64,000 nt of DNA from Prauserella cavernicola (GTDB lineage Bacteria; Actinomycetota; Actinomycetes; Mycobacteriales; Pseudonocardiaceae): NCBI RefSeq assembly GCF_016595675.1, contig NZ_JAENJH010000001.1:1177137-1241136 (forward strand), in the 5' to 3' direction. The translations under genes were made by a program, and so were the position numbers. This document shows positions 45,744 to 54,587 of the stretch, in pieces; position 1 is the first letter of the stretch, and each line of letters starts with the position of its first letter. Under the pieces are notes generated by a model. That model was given only the letters and a program-made list of their open reading frames with translations. It was not told the origin of the DNA and made no database searches.

Positions 45744-46595
45744 ATGCGACTGGCACGCCTCGGCGAGCCCGGGCAGGAGCGCCCCGCCGTCATCGACGAC
45801 CAGGGCCTCACCCGCGACCTCACCTCGCTCACCCACGACATCGACGGCGCGTTCCTGGCCGCGGACGGCATCGCCAGGACCCGCCGGGCGCTCGCGGAGG
45901 GCACCCTTCCCGCGCTGGAGAGCGACGAGCTCCGGTTCGGGCCGCCGGTGGCACGCCCCGGCATCGTCCTGTGCATCGGGCAGAACTACGCGGCCCACGC
46001 CGCCGAGTCCGGCGCCGAGCCGCCCACGCGCCCGGTGATCTTCTTCAAGCCCCCGAACACGGTGGTCGGCGCCTACGACGAGGTGCGGATTCCCCGCGGC
46101 TCAGCCAAAACCGACTGGGAGGTGGAGCTGGCCGTGGTCATCGGGAAGCGAGCGCAGTACCTCGACTCCCCCGAGCAGGCGCTCGAGCACGTGGCCGGCT
46201 ACACGATCGCGAACGACGTCTCGGAGCGCGACTTCCAGCTCGTCCACTCCGGCGGGCAGTGGTCGAAGGGCAAGTCCTGCGCGACGTTCAACCCGCTGGG
46301 TCCCTACCTCGTGCCCGCCGACGAGGTGCCCGACGTGCAGAACCTCCGGCTGCGCTCGTCGGTCAACGGCGAGCCGCGCCAGGACTCCAGCACCGCGGAC
46401 ATGATCTTCTCCGTCGCGCAGATCGTGCACGACCTCAGCCAGTACCTCGTGCTGGATCCGGGCGACGTCATCAGCACCGGCACGCCCGAGGGCGTGGCGC
46501 TGTCCGGGCGTTTTCCCTACCTGTCGGCGGGGGACGTCATGGAGATCGAGATCGAGGGCCTCGGCCGTCAGCGCCAGGTGCTGGGCAAGGCATAA
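45744..46595 (+). CDS. Fumarylacetoacetate hydrolase-family enzyme (2,4-diketo-3-deoxy-sugar acid hydrolase type)
   Basis: A 283-residue FAH-superfamily C-C hydrolase. Metal ligands Glu126, Glu128 (WEVELAVVIGK) and Asp158 (ANDVSERDF) are in place, as is the FFKPPNTVVG substrate loop. In 6-deoxysugar pathways this type cleaves 2,4-diketo-3-deoxy-L-fuconate or -rhamnonate to pyruvate and L-lactate; neighbouring dehydratase, SDR, lactonase and aldose dehydrogenase genes support that role here. AAGGAG precedes the ATG by seven to eight bases. It has its own promoter region with the IclR dyad; a 223-bp gap separates it from the next operon. Confidence 0.87.
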   Translation: MRLARLGEPGQERPAVIDDQGLTRDLTSLTHDIDGAFLAADGIARTRRALAEGTLPALESDELRFGPPVARPGIVLCIGQNYAAHAAESGAEPPTRPVIFFKPPNTVVGAYDEVRIPRGSAKTDWEVELAVVIGKRAQYLDSPEQALEHVAGYTIANDVSERDFQLVHSGGQWSKGKSCATFNPLGPYLVPADEVPDVQNLRLRSSVNGEPRQDSSTADMIFSVAQIVHDLSQYLVLDPGDVISTGTPEGVALSGRFPYLSAGDVMEIEIEGLGRQRQVLGKA

Positions 46596-46643
46596 CAGCA
46601 CCGAAACGGATGGGTCGCGGCCGACGAGATCCTTGCCTTCACT

Positions 46644-46666
46644 CGTAACTTGTATGATACGTTACG
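46644..46666 (+). promoter_or_regulatory. TATGA-centred dyad upstream of dehydratase 1
   Basis: CGTAAC (46644-46649) pairs with GTTACG (46661-46666), and a second dyad GTAT-G-ATAC lies inside at 46652-46660. The same GTAACTT...ATGATACG core occurs, reversed, before dehydratase 2 at 60363-60380. It is a probable site for the GntR/FCD regulator at 59524-60273. The rest of the 223-bp leader holds an 8-bp hairpin (46747-46754 with 46770-46777). Confidence 0.6.
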
Positions 46667-46818
46667 ACTGCCTCGAAGGCGCGGTAGGCGACCCTTCCTG
46701 GCAGCCGCAGACGGTTCTGTCGTCTCCAGGCGTGTTCCGGCTCCCCGCCCTGCGTCGTTGCTTCATCGGCGCAGGGCGCACGCGGAGACAGGGAACGAGA
46801 ACCACGGAAAGGGAGCGG

Positions 46819-47985
46819 ATGAGGATCACCGGCTACCGCACGCTGTCGACGTTGAACCACTGGGGCCGTCCCGTCGGGGACGCCAACGGTTTCATCGCCG
46901 ACGGCGTCACCGAGGTGCCCGTGGTGCTGCTCGAGACCGACGGCGGCCTGACCGGTGTGGGGCTCGGCGCCCACGGCGACGCCCAGCGGATCTTCCCCGC
47001 GCTCGAGGGGCAGGACCCGCGCGCGGTCACCGCGCTCTACGACCGGATGCTGGCGCACACCTTCAAGAGCGGCCACGCCGGCACGACCTTCGGCACCATC
47101 GGCGCCTTCGACATGGCCCTGTGGGACCTCAAGGCGAAGCTCGCGGGCGAACCGCTGTGGCGCACACTCGGTGCGGCCGACCGCTTCGTGCCCGGCTACG
47201 CGTCGGGCCTCGACATCGCGCTCGACGACCAGGAACTGGCCGAGCACTACACCGCCTGGGCCGAGCGTGGCTTCACGGGCGCCAAGCTCAAGGGAGGGCT
47301 CGACACCGAGCGCGACGTCGCCCGGCTGACCGCCGTGGCCGAAGTGCTGCGCGCGAACACCTCCGCCCCCGCACTGATGCTCGACGTCAACGAGGCGTGG
47401 GGTCCGCACCAGGCGGTGCGGCTGCTCGCCAGAATCGAGGACAGCATCGAACTCGCCTGGATCGAGGAGCCGGTGCGGCGGTGGGACGTGCCGGGCAACC
47501 GTGCGGTGGCGCGCGCCGCGCGCGCCGCGGTCGCCTCCGGCGAGAACCTGACCGGGCTCGAGCAGTTCCGCCCGTTGCTCGCCGCCGACGCCCTGCAGGT
47601 GGTGCAGACAGCGGGAGTCTGGGGCATCACGCACTTCCTGCGCGTCGCCACGCTCGCCCACGGCCACGACCTCCCGGTCAGCCCCGTCGGCTACCACGCG
47701 AACCCGCTGGCTCACGCCGCCGCGGCCGTGCCCAACCACCTCGTCACCGAGGTGCAGGGCACCGAAACCCCGGTGGGCGTGACGGTGGACCAGGTGATCG
47801 CCGACGGCGGCATCGTGCTCGGCGACTCCCCCGGCCTCGGGATCACGATCGACGAAAGCGCCATCGGCGAACTCGACCGCACCGGTGCCTGGTCGCACCC
47901 CGACGGCCCGCACGTGCGCCCGGCGACCGCGGGGCTGCGCCTCGTCCCGGCGCAGGGTCCCGTCGGAACGGAGGACGGATCGTGA
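46819..47985 (+). CDS. Enolase-superfamily sugar-acid dehydratase, copy 1
   Basis: Mandelate racemase-type enzyme of 388 residues that likely dehydrates a 6-carbon sugar acid such as L-fuconate to the 2-keto-3-deoxy acid. Barrel residues are Lys156-x-Lys158 (GAKLKGG), Asp189 (LDVNEAW), Glu216 (WIEEPV) and Glu242 (ASGENLTG). At the seventh strand it has SPVGYHAN with His293; the usual His of mandelate racemase appears to be replaced by Gly there. A paralogue of the same length lies at 60399 and differs at position 293. ATG at 46819 follows AAGGGAG. First gene of a long operon. Confidence 0.88.
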   Translation: MRITGYRTLSTLNHWGRPVGDANGFIADGVTEVPVVLLETDGGLTGVGLGAHGDAQRIFPALEGQDPRAVTALYDRMLAHTFKSGHAGTTFGTIGAFDMALWDLKAKLAGEPLWRTLGAADRFVPGYASGLDIALDDQELAEHYTAWAERGFTGAKLKGGLDTERDVARLTAVAEVLRANTSAPALMLDVNEAWGPHQAVRLLARIEDSIELAWIEEPVRRWDVPGNRAVARAARAAVASGENLTGLEQFRPLLAADALQVVQTAGVWGITHFLRVATLAHGHDLPVSPVGYHANPLAHAAAAVPNHLVTEVQGTETPVGVTVDQVIADGGIVLGDSPGLGITIDESAIGELDRTGAWSHPDGPHVRPATAGLRLVPAQGPVGTEDGS

Positions 47986-48992
47986 CGCGACCACGTGCGC
48001 TCCTCGCGATGGACCCGCGGCTGCCCGGCGCCCTCTTCGACGCCGGGGCGCTGGCCCGGCTGCGCGCCGCCACGGACCTCGACACCGGCCTCGTCGTGAC
48101 GGAGGCGGACTCGGCGCGCTCGCGGATTGCCCTGGCGGAGACGGAAATCCTCGTCGCCGGCTGGGACGCGCCCGTCGTCGGGTCCGCCCTGCTGCCCCGG
48201 CTGCGGGCAGTGATCTACGCGGGCGGCGTGGCCGCGACGTGCCTGGCCGATCCCGAGTCGTTCGCGGCCCGTGGAGTGGTCGCGGCCAACGCCCGCGCCG
48301 CGAACTCCGCTCCCGTCGCCGAGTACACGCTGGCGATGATCCTGCTGGCGAACAAGAACGTGCTCGGCGCCGAGCGGGAGTACCGGCGGTCAAGGACCGT
48401 CCCCGGCCCGCTCGCCGCCGATCCCCGGAACGGCAACTACCGGCAGACCGTCGGCATCGTGGGCGCCTCCACCGTCGGACGCGCGGTGCTCGCGCTGCTG
48501 CGATCCTTCGACCTGGACGTGCTGCTGCACGACCCCACGCTCACGCCGGAGCAGGCGCACGAGCTGGGAGCGCGACTCGTTCCGCTCGACGAGCTCATGG
48601 CCGCCAGCGGCGTGGTGTCGCTGCACCAGCCGCTGACGCCCGACACCCGCGGGCAGATCGACGGCGCGGCGCTCGCGCTGCTGCGTGACGGCGCCACGCT
48701 GATCAACACCGCGCGCGGCGCCGTCGTCGACCAGAACGCCCTCGTCGCGGAGCTGCGGAGCGGACGCATCACCGCCGTACTGGACGTCACCGACCCCGAA
48801 CCACCGGCAACCGACAGCGAACTGTGGACTTTGGACAACGTCGTGCTCACTCCCCACCTGGCCGGCTCCCTCGGCGGTGAACTGCGCCGCATCGGCGACG
48901 CCGTCACCGACGAGGTGGAGCGCTTCACCTCGGACCGACCGTTCGCCCACCCCGAGGACCTCGTGGCCTCCGCGCACGCGAGGGTGAGGTGA
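47982..48992 (+). CDS. D-isomer-specific 2-hydroxyacid dehydrogenase
   Basis: NAD-linked dehydrogenase of 336 residues. The Rossmann motif is VGIVGASTVGR (Ser in place of the middle Gly, seen in a known subgroup), followed by Arg in NTARGAVVDQNAL, the acidic position in LDVTDPEP and His in LTPHLAGS. It may reduce a keto acid from the pathway, for example pyruvate, to a D-hydroxy acid, but no step of the standard L-fucose route needs it, so its role here is open. GTG overlaps the dehydratase stop, with GGAGG upstream. Confidence 0.9.
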   Translation: MTRPRALLAMDPRLPGALFDAGALARLRAATDLDTGLVVTEADSARSRIALAETEILVAGWDAPVVGSALLPRLRAVIYAGGVAATCLADPESFAARGVVAANARAANSAPVAEYTLAMILLANKNVLGAEREYRRSRTVPGPLAADPRNGNYRQTVGIVGASTVGRAVLALLRSFDLDVLLHDPTLTPEQAHELGARLVPLDELMAASGVVSLHQPLTPDTRGQIDGAALALLRDGATLINTARGAVVDQNALVAELRSGRITAVLDVTDPEPPATDSELWTLDNVVLTPHLAGSLGGELRRIGDAVTDEVERFTSDRPFAHPEDLVASAHARVR

Positions 48993-49993
48993 GCCGGGTG
49001 CTGACCACCACGCTGACCTCCGGCCTCACCCTCACCGGGCTCGGCCTCGGCGCCGCGCAGCTCGGCAACCTCGGCCGCACCACCAGCGACGAGGACGCCC
49101 AGGGCGCCGTCGACGCGGCGTGGGACAGCGGCGTCCGCTATTTCGACACCGCGCCCCACTACGGCCTCGGGCTCTCGGAGAAGCGGCTCGGGGCGGCGCT
49201 CGCCGGGCGTCCGCGCTCGTCCTTCACCGTGTCCACCAAGGTGGGCAGGCTGCTGGTGCCCAGCCCTGAGACGGCCGACCAGCAGGATGACGGTGGGTTC
49301 GCCGTGCCGGCGGAGTACCGCCGCCGGTGGGACTACAGCAGGGACGGCGTCCTGCGCTCCATCGAGGCGAGCCTGCACCGGCTCGGACTCGACCACGTCG
49401 ACATCGTCTACCTGCACGACCCCGACGACCACTGGGAGCAGGCCTCCACCTCCGGGGTCGAGGCGCTGGTCGAACTGCGCGAGCAGGGCGTGGTCACGGC
49501 CATCGGCGCCGGCATGAACCAGGCCGCGATGCTCGCTGAGTTCGTGCGCCGGTGCGACATCGACATCGTGATGGTGGCAGGGCGGCACACGCTGCTCGAC
49601 CACTCCGCCCAGGACGAACTGTTGCCGCTGGCCGAGCAACGCGGGGTCGGTGTGGTGGCGGCCGCGGTCTACAACTCCGGGTTGCTCGCGGCGCCGCGTC
49701 CTCAGGCGGGCGCCAACTACGACTACCTGCCCGCCTCGCGCGAGCTGACCGAACGCGCCGTGGCGATCGCGGAGGTGTGTGAGCGCCACGGCGTGTCGCT
49801 GCCGGAAGCCGCGATCGCCCACCCGCTGCGCCACCCGGCTGTGGTCTCGGTGGTGCTCGGCGCCCGCGACGCGAAGCAGTCCCGCACCAACGCGGAACGG
49901 CTCGCGGCGTCCGTGGCCGCACAACTGTGGGACGAGCTGTCCCGGCTCGGCCTGGTCCCCGGCCCGGCTGCGCGCGAGGGGAGAGCGTCGTGA
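48989..49993 (+). CDS. Aldo/keto reductase, aldose (L-fucose type) dehydrogenase
   Basis: AKR TIM-barrel enzyme of 334 residues. The tetrad residues are visible: Asp and Tyr in FDTAPHYGLGLSE, Lys in VSTKVGRLL and His in VYLHDPDDHW. Members of this group act as D-threo-aldose 1-dehydrogenase, oxidising L-fucose to L-fucono-lactone with NAD(P)+. That fits its position between the dehydratase genes and the lactonase gene. GTG overlaps the previous stop (GTGA), as does the following gene. Confidence 0.88.
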   Translation: MSRVLTTTLTSGLTLTGLGLGAAQLGNLGRTTSDEDAQGAVDAAWDSGVRYFDTAPHYGLGLSEKRLGAALAGRPRSSFTVSTKVGRLLVPSPETADQQDDGGFAVPAEYRRRWDYSRDGVLRSIEASLHRLGLDHVDIVYLHDPDDHWEQASTSGVEALVELREQGVVTAIGAGMNQAAMLAEFVRRCDIDIVMVAGRHTLLDHSAQDELLPLAEQRGVGVVAAAVYNSGLLAAPRPQAGANYDYLPASRELTERAVAIAEVCERHGVSLPEAAIAHPLRHPAVVSVVLGARDAKQSRTNAERLAASVAAQLWDELSRLGLVPGPAAREGRAS

Positions 49994-50874
49994 TCGTCAT
50001 CGACGCGCACCAGCACGTCTGGGACCCGGCGCGCGCGACGTACGGGTGGCTGGGCCCCGCACTCGCTCCCATCAACGGTGCCATGCGGTTCGCCGACGTC
50101 CGGCCCGCGCTGAGCGCCGCGGGTGTCACCGCGACGGTGCTCGTGCAGGCCGCCGACAACTACGCCGACACCGACCACATGCTCGCCACCGCGGCCGCGC
50201 ATCCGGAGGTCGCCGCCGTGGTCGCGTGGCTCCCGCTGGACGATCCCGCGCGCGCCCGCGCCCGGCTCGCGGCGCTGCGGAACGACCCGCACGTGGTGGG
50301 CACGCGCAGCCTCATCCACGAACGGTCCGATTCGAACTGGATCCTGCGACCCGAGGTCGGCGCCGGACTCGCGCTGCTGGCTGAGGAGGGGCTCACCTTC
50401 GACTACGTCACCGCCTCCCCCGAGGCTCTGGTGCACGTGCCCGAGCTGGCCGCGCGCCATCCGCGGCTGCGGCTGGTCATCGACCACCTCGGCAAGCCGC
50501 CGATCGGCTCGGGCCGCGAGGAGCGGCTGCGCTGGCGCGAGCTCATCGCGGCGGCGGCCGGGCACCCGCAGGTGTACGCCAAGGTCTCCGGCCTGTACTC
50601 GGCGCGCGGTGCGCTCGACTCGTGGACCACCGAGCAGGTGCGCCCGTTCGTCGAGGACGCGCTGGAGCTGTTCGGGCCGGACCGCCTGATGTACGGAGGC
50701 GACTGGCCGATCTCGCTGCTGGCCGGAGGCTACGCGCGCACCTGGGAGGCGTGCCTGGAACTGCTCGCCCCGCTGGGTCCCGACGACCGGGCCGCCGTGC
50801 TCGGCGGCACGGCCACCGACTTCTACCGCATCGACGCCACCCTGCTCGACGCCGCGCACGCCGCGGCAGCGTGA
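49990..50874 (+). CDS. Amidohydrolase-family lactonase (L-fuconolactonase type)
   Basis: Amidohydrolase-2 family protein of 294 residues. N-terminal metal-site motif DAHQHVWDP (HxH) is followed by VIDHLGKPPIG and the catalytic Asp in MYGGDWPISLL. This is the L-fuconolactonase/L-rhamnono-lactonase architecture that opens sugar lactones to the acids. GTG at 49990 overlaps the AKR stop, and the order AKR then lactonase mirrors the pathway order. Family secure; exact lactone is inferred. Confidence 0.87.
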   Translation: MIVIDAHQHVWDPARATYGWLGPALAPINGAMRFADVRPALSAAGVTATVLVQAADNYADTDHMLATAAAHPEVAAVVAWLPLDDPARARARLAALRNDPHVVGTRSLIHERSDSNWILRPEVGAGLALLAEEGLTFDYVTASPEALVHVPELAARHPRLRLVIDHLGKPPIGSGREERLRWRELIAAAAGHPQVYAKVSGLYSARGALDSWTTEQVRPFVEDALELFGPDRLMYGGDWPISLLAGGYARTWEACLELLAPLGPDDRAAVLGGTATDFYRIDATLLDAAHAAAA

Positions 50875-50894
50875 CCGCCTCCGGAGGCAACGCC

Positions 50895-52337
50895 ATGGAA
50901 CACACGACGACACCGGACACCGCCGCACTCGCCGGCTGGCTGCACAGCTGGGTGACCGACGAGGGCGCGATCAACGGCTTCCACAACCACAGCGTGTGGG
51001 GCACCAACCCGTTCTCCTTCCTCGACTTCACCAGCGGCCACACGACGTTTGCGGGACCCGCCGTGGGAGCGCTGGCGCAGGCGCTGGCCCAGCGGCCCGA
51101 CGAGCGCGGCGTCGCCCTGCTGCGCAGGCTGCTGCGCTACCAGTCAAGCGAGGTCCAGCCCGACGGGCAGTACCAGCACATCGGCTTCCAGGTCGGCGAG
51201 TCGGCCACCAGCGGGCTCATCCACAACGCCGTCGGCAGTCTCGGCATGCTCCTGGCGCTCCGGCACGCGGGTCACCTGCTGCCCGACGACGACATCGCCG
51301 CCGTGCTCAAGGCCGTGCGGGCCAACCTCGACGCCTGCGAGGTCTACGGCGGTGGACGTCCCGGCGAGGACGGCACCTGCAACCAGGAGTACGCCCGCGT
51401 CTGGGTCAAGCAGCTCTACACCGAGCTCAGCGACGACAAGTCCTATGTGGACCAGATTCCGGTGGACCTCGCCGAACTGGTCCGGCTCTTCCACCACCGG
51501 GGCGTGCCCGACGCCGACAGCGCGGGCACGTTCCGCACCGTGCGCGACCGCGCCGAGGGCGGCATCCTCGAGCCCGCCGAGTACTACGGCCTCATGATCG
51601 TGCCGCTGGTACTGGGCTACCGGGCGCAGGGCGATCCGGAACTGCTCGCCGAGGCGCGCAGGCTGTGCAGGCACGTGGCGCGCGCGGCGTGGACCGACGA
51701 CGCCGGAGCCACCCGCTACCACCGCTACTTCTACGTCCAGGGCGAGCGGGTGCTCAAGACCGACACCCCGATGCTCATCGCGGGCATGGGCCTGACGCTG
51801 TACGGCATCCACGAGGTCCTGGCCGAGGGACCGGACGCCGAGCTGGAAGCGTTCACCGAGGCCTGCCTCGCGACCTACGCGCGCTACCAGACGCCCGCGG
51901 GCTACTTCGCCTCGGCGAGCGGGTGGCACAACGAGGCCGACATCGCACCCAGCACCGCCTGGCACGCCCACGACCTGATGTTCCTGATGGCCAGGTTCGG
52001 CGCGGACGAGGACTTCTGGGACCGGGTGCTCGCGCCGAGGCCCCGGCAGTCGGTGCTCGTCAGCGACCGCGCCTTCTGGGCCGAGTCCGGCGTCCACTGG
52101 TGCGTACGCAGCCCACTGACCGCGGGCGATCTGCACCTCTACGGCCGCAAGGACAGCGCGCACTTCACGCGCGAGTTCTTCGCCTGGACCGACCGCGCGC
52201 CGCTGCCCGACGAGCTCCGCTACCCGGGGCCGCCCGAGTTCTTCGTCGCCAACGACGGCATCTACCGCGTCGACCGCGGCGAGACCACCACCGACATCAC
52301 GGCCGTGGGCCCGTTGCCCTACCGGGGCCTGCTGTGA
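50895..52337 (+). CDS. Unrecognised alpha/alpha-toroid-like protein of the deoxysugar operon
   Basis: A 480-residue cytoplasmic protein I cannot assign. It starts MEHTTTPDTAALAGWLHSWV; GGAGG lies seven bases before this ATG, favoured over the GTG at 50871. Alternating helices with conserved aromatic, His and acidic residues (FHNHSVWGTNPFSFLDFTSGH, QYQHIGFQVGES, TCNQEYARVWVKQLY, YYGLMIVPLVLGYRAQ, GWHNEADIAPSTAWHAHDL) suggest a six-hairpin toroid as in glycosidases, lyases and epimerases. A C-terminal beta-like part (HWCVRSPLTAGDLHLYGRKD, FVANDGIYRVD) follows. It is in the middle of the operon between the lactonase and importer genes, so it likely acts on an imported saccharide. Confidence 0.75.
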   Translation: MEHTTTPDTAALAGWLHSWVTDEGAINGFHNHSVWGTNPFSFLDFTSGHTTFAGPAVGALAQALAQRPDERGVALLRRLLRYQSSEVQPDGQYQHIGFQVGESATSGLIHNAVGSLGMLLALRHAGHLLPDDDIAAVLKAVRANLDACEVYGGGRPGEDGTCNQEYARVWVKQLYTELSDDKSYVDQIPVDLAELVRLFHHRGVPDADSAGTFRTVRDRAEGGILEPAEYYGLMIVPLVLGYRAQGDPELLAEARRLCRHVARAAWTDDAGATRYHRYFYVQGERVLKTDTPMLIAGMGLTLYGIHEVLAEGPDAELEAFTEACLATYARYQTPAGYFASASGWHNEADIAPSTAWHAHDLMFLMARFGADEDFWDRVLAPRPRQSVLVSDRAFWAESGVHWCVRSPLTAGDLHLYGRKDSAHFTREFFAWTDRAPLPDELRYPGPPEFFVANDGIYRVDRGETTTDITAVGPLPYRGLL

Positions 52338-52403
52338 CAGCCGGAACCACCGAGGCCGCACCGGCCGACGGTTGTTGACCCACCGAGGAAGAAGGAACCG
52401 ACA

Positions 52404-53672
52404 ATGATGTCTACCCACAGAGGGCGCACGGTGCGCGGTGGTGCCGCGGTGGCCGCTGCCCTGTCGCTGGTGCTCCTCCCCGCGTGTGCGGCGGGCGGCT
52501 CGTCCGAGTCCTCCGACGGCGAGATCCGGATGATGGTCAACCTGACCGACAACCTGGACCAGGCCTACTGGGAAAAGCTCGTCAAGCCGTTCGAGGACGA
52601 GAGCGGCCTGAAGGTCAAGATCGAGGGCCCCACCGGCAAGTCCGTCGCCGAGTCGTTCCCCCAGCAGCTGGCCGCGGGCACCGCGCCCGAGGTGATCCAG
52701 TCGATCTTCCCCGACGACGACACGGCACCCGAGCTCGTCGACCTCAGCGACGAGGCGTGGGCCAAGGACACCCCGATGTTCGACGACTACGCGATGGAGG
52801 GCGCGCACTACGCCGTCGGCGTCGGCACCCAGACCCAGTCGCTGATCTACTACAACAAGACCGCGTTCACCGAAGCGGGCATCGCCGAGCCGCCCAAGAC
52901 CTGGGCCGAGCTCGACGACGCGCTGGGCAAGCTCAAGCAGGCCGGGTTCACCCCCATGCAGACCGCGGGCGACTTCCAGACCGGCCTGCAGCTGCAGCAG
53001 ATCTATCACCCCACGCTCAACCAGGAGCACCCGAAGTGGCAGGCCAAGGTCGCCGAGGGTGAGCTCAACGTCGGCGACATCTACGAGCCCGCGTTCCAGC
53101 TCTACGCCGACTGGATCAGCGAGGGCCACATCGCCAAGAGCGACGTCGGACTGAGCCCCTCGCAGGCCGACGGCAACTTCATCGCGGGCAAGGTCGGCCT
53201 CTACACCAACGGAAGCTGGTTCGCCGCCACCCTCGCCCAGGCCGAGGACCTGCCCTTCGAGGTCGGCGTGTTCTCCCCGCCGACCGAGGACGGCAGCGCC
53301 TACCCCGGCCCGCAGGGCGCCACCATGGCCAACCCGTACATGATCCGCCAGGGCGGCGGCGACGAGGACGGCGCCAAGCAGCTCGTCGAGTTCCTGGTCA
53401 CCGACCCGGCGGCCATCGAGGCGCAGCTCGGCTCCGACGGCGTGTTCCGCCAGGGCGCCGACGTCGAGCAGAGCGACGTCGAGGCCCAGATCCAGACCAT
53501 CCTCGACGACGCGCCCGAGCTGGTCGCCGTCGGCGAGGGCCAGGGCGACGTCCGCCTGCCCGTCACGGGCTTCAACCCGAAGCTCACCGAGATCGCCCAG
53601 AGCCTCTACACCGGTGCGAGCCCCGCCGACGCCGCCAGGGCCATCGACCAGTGGATCGGCAGCAGCAGCTGA
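52404..53672 (+). CDS. Sugar ABC importer substrate-binding lipoprotein (family 1)
   Basis: Extracellular solute-binding protein of 422 residues. The signal sequence ends in lipobox LLPAC and a Ser-rich linker follows. Segments DQAYWEKLVKPFEDESGLKV, YYNKTAFTEAGIAEPPKTWAEL and GKVGLYTNGSWFAATLAQA are typical of MalE/UgpB-like receptors for sugars and oligosaccharides. Two permease genes follow with 3-base spacing and an ATGA overlap. The ligand is probably the deoxysugar or an oligosaccharide containing it, judging from the enzymes around it. Confidence 0.93.
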   Translation: MMSTHRGRTVRGGAAVAAALSLVLLPACAAGGSSESSDGEIRMMVNLTDNLDQAYWEKLVKPFEDESGLKVKIEGPTGKSVAESFPQQLAAGTAPEVIQSIFPDDDTAPELVDLSDEAWAKDTPMFDDYAMEGAHYAVGVGTQTQSLIYYNKTAFTEAGIAEPPKTWAELDDALGKLKQAGFTPMQTAGDFQTGLQLQQIYHPTLNQEHPKWQAKVAEGELNVGDIYEPAFQLYADWISEGHIAKSDVGLSPSQADGNFIAGKVGLYTNGSWFAATLAQAEDLPFEVGVFSPPTEDGSAYPGPQGATMANPYMIRQGGGDEDGAKQLVEFLVTDPAAIEAQLGSDGVFRQGADVEQSDVEAQIQTILDDAPELVAVGEGQGDVRLPVTGFNPKLTEIAQSLYTGASPADAARAIDQWIGSSS

Positions 53673-53675
53673 GCC

Positions 53676-54587
53676 ATGGAACCAAGAACTTCTCTGAGAC
53701 TGCGGGGATGGCGCAACGCGGGCGTCTCCGTCGGGATGGTCGTCCCCGCAGTGCTCGTCTACGTCGCGTTGCTGGTCGTGCCCGTGGGCTATGCGTTCTA
53801 CTACAGCTTCACCGAGTACAACGGGTTTCCCACGCGTGTGCCCGAGTTCATCGGGCTGGAGAACTACCAGACCGTCTTCAGCTCCGACGACATGACGGGC
53901 ACGATGGTGACCACCGGCGTGATCGCCGTGATCGGCGCGCTCGTCGTGAACCTCGCCGCGCTGGGGCTGGCGTTGCTGTTGCAGAAGCCCAACCGGTTCA
54001 ACACCTTCGGCCGGGTCGTCATGTTCTACCCGCACGTGCTGAGCGCGCTGGTGGTCGGCTTCCTGTGGCAGGCGATTCTCGGTCCGCAGGGTGTGGTGAA
54101 CACGATGCTGGAGAAGGTGGGCTCCGACAGCCTGCCCTTCCTCAGCGACCCGAACTGGGCGCTGTGGTCGATGATCTTCGTCATCGCGTGGGCGTTGTTC
54201 GGCGTCCAGCTGATCCTCTACCTCGCCGGTCTCCAGGCGGTGTCGACGGATCTGCTGGAGGCGGCCAGGATCGACGGCGCCAGCCGGTGGCAGACGTTTC
54301 GGTCCGTCACGTGGCCGTCGCTGGCGCCGACGGTCACCGCGGCCATCATCACGTCGGGGATCTCGCTGCTGAAGACCTATGACGTGGTCGTGTCGCTGAC
54401 CGGCGGCGGTCCGGCCGGGTCCACCAAGACGCTCGCCTACCAGATCCTCGCGGTCTCCTTCCCGGAGCGCGACATCGGCGTGGCCTCGGCGCAGGCGGTG
54501 CTGCTGATCCTCGCCGCCGCGGTACTGGCCATCACCGTTCTCGTGATTCGCAGGCGCGCAGAAAACGACGCGGAGTCCATCGGATGA
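53676..54587 (+). CDS. Sugar ABC importer permease (MalF type)
   Basis: Membrane subunit of 303 residues with six helices. The coupling loop EAARIDGASRWQTFRSVTWP is the EAA motif of the carbohydrate uptake transporter-1 family. The ATG is three bases after the receptor stop and the end overlaps the next permease. It needs a cytosolic ATPase; none is encoded in the island. Confidence 0.93.
   Translation: MEPRTSLRLRGWRNAGVSVGMVVPAVLVYVALLVVPVGYAFYYSFTEYNGFPTRVPEFIGLENYQTVFSSDDMTGTMVTTGVIAVIGALVVNLAALGLALLLQKPNRFNTFGRVVMFYPHVLSALVVGFLWQAILGPQGVVNTMLEKVGSDSLPFLSDPNWALWSMIFVIAWALFGVQLILYLAGLQAVSTDLLEAARIDGASRWQTFRSVTWPSLAPTVTAAIITSGISLLKTYDVVVSLTGGGPAGSTKTLAYQILAVSFPERDIGVASAQAVLLILAAAVLAITVLVIRRRAENDAESIG

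Noticed and set aside
47982-48992. Ser in place of the middle Gly in the Rossmann motif of the hydroxyacid dehydrogenase as a sign of inactivation
   Set aside because: VGIVGAS-type motifs are found in an active-looking subgroup of these dehydrogenases, and the other catalytic residues are present.
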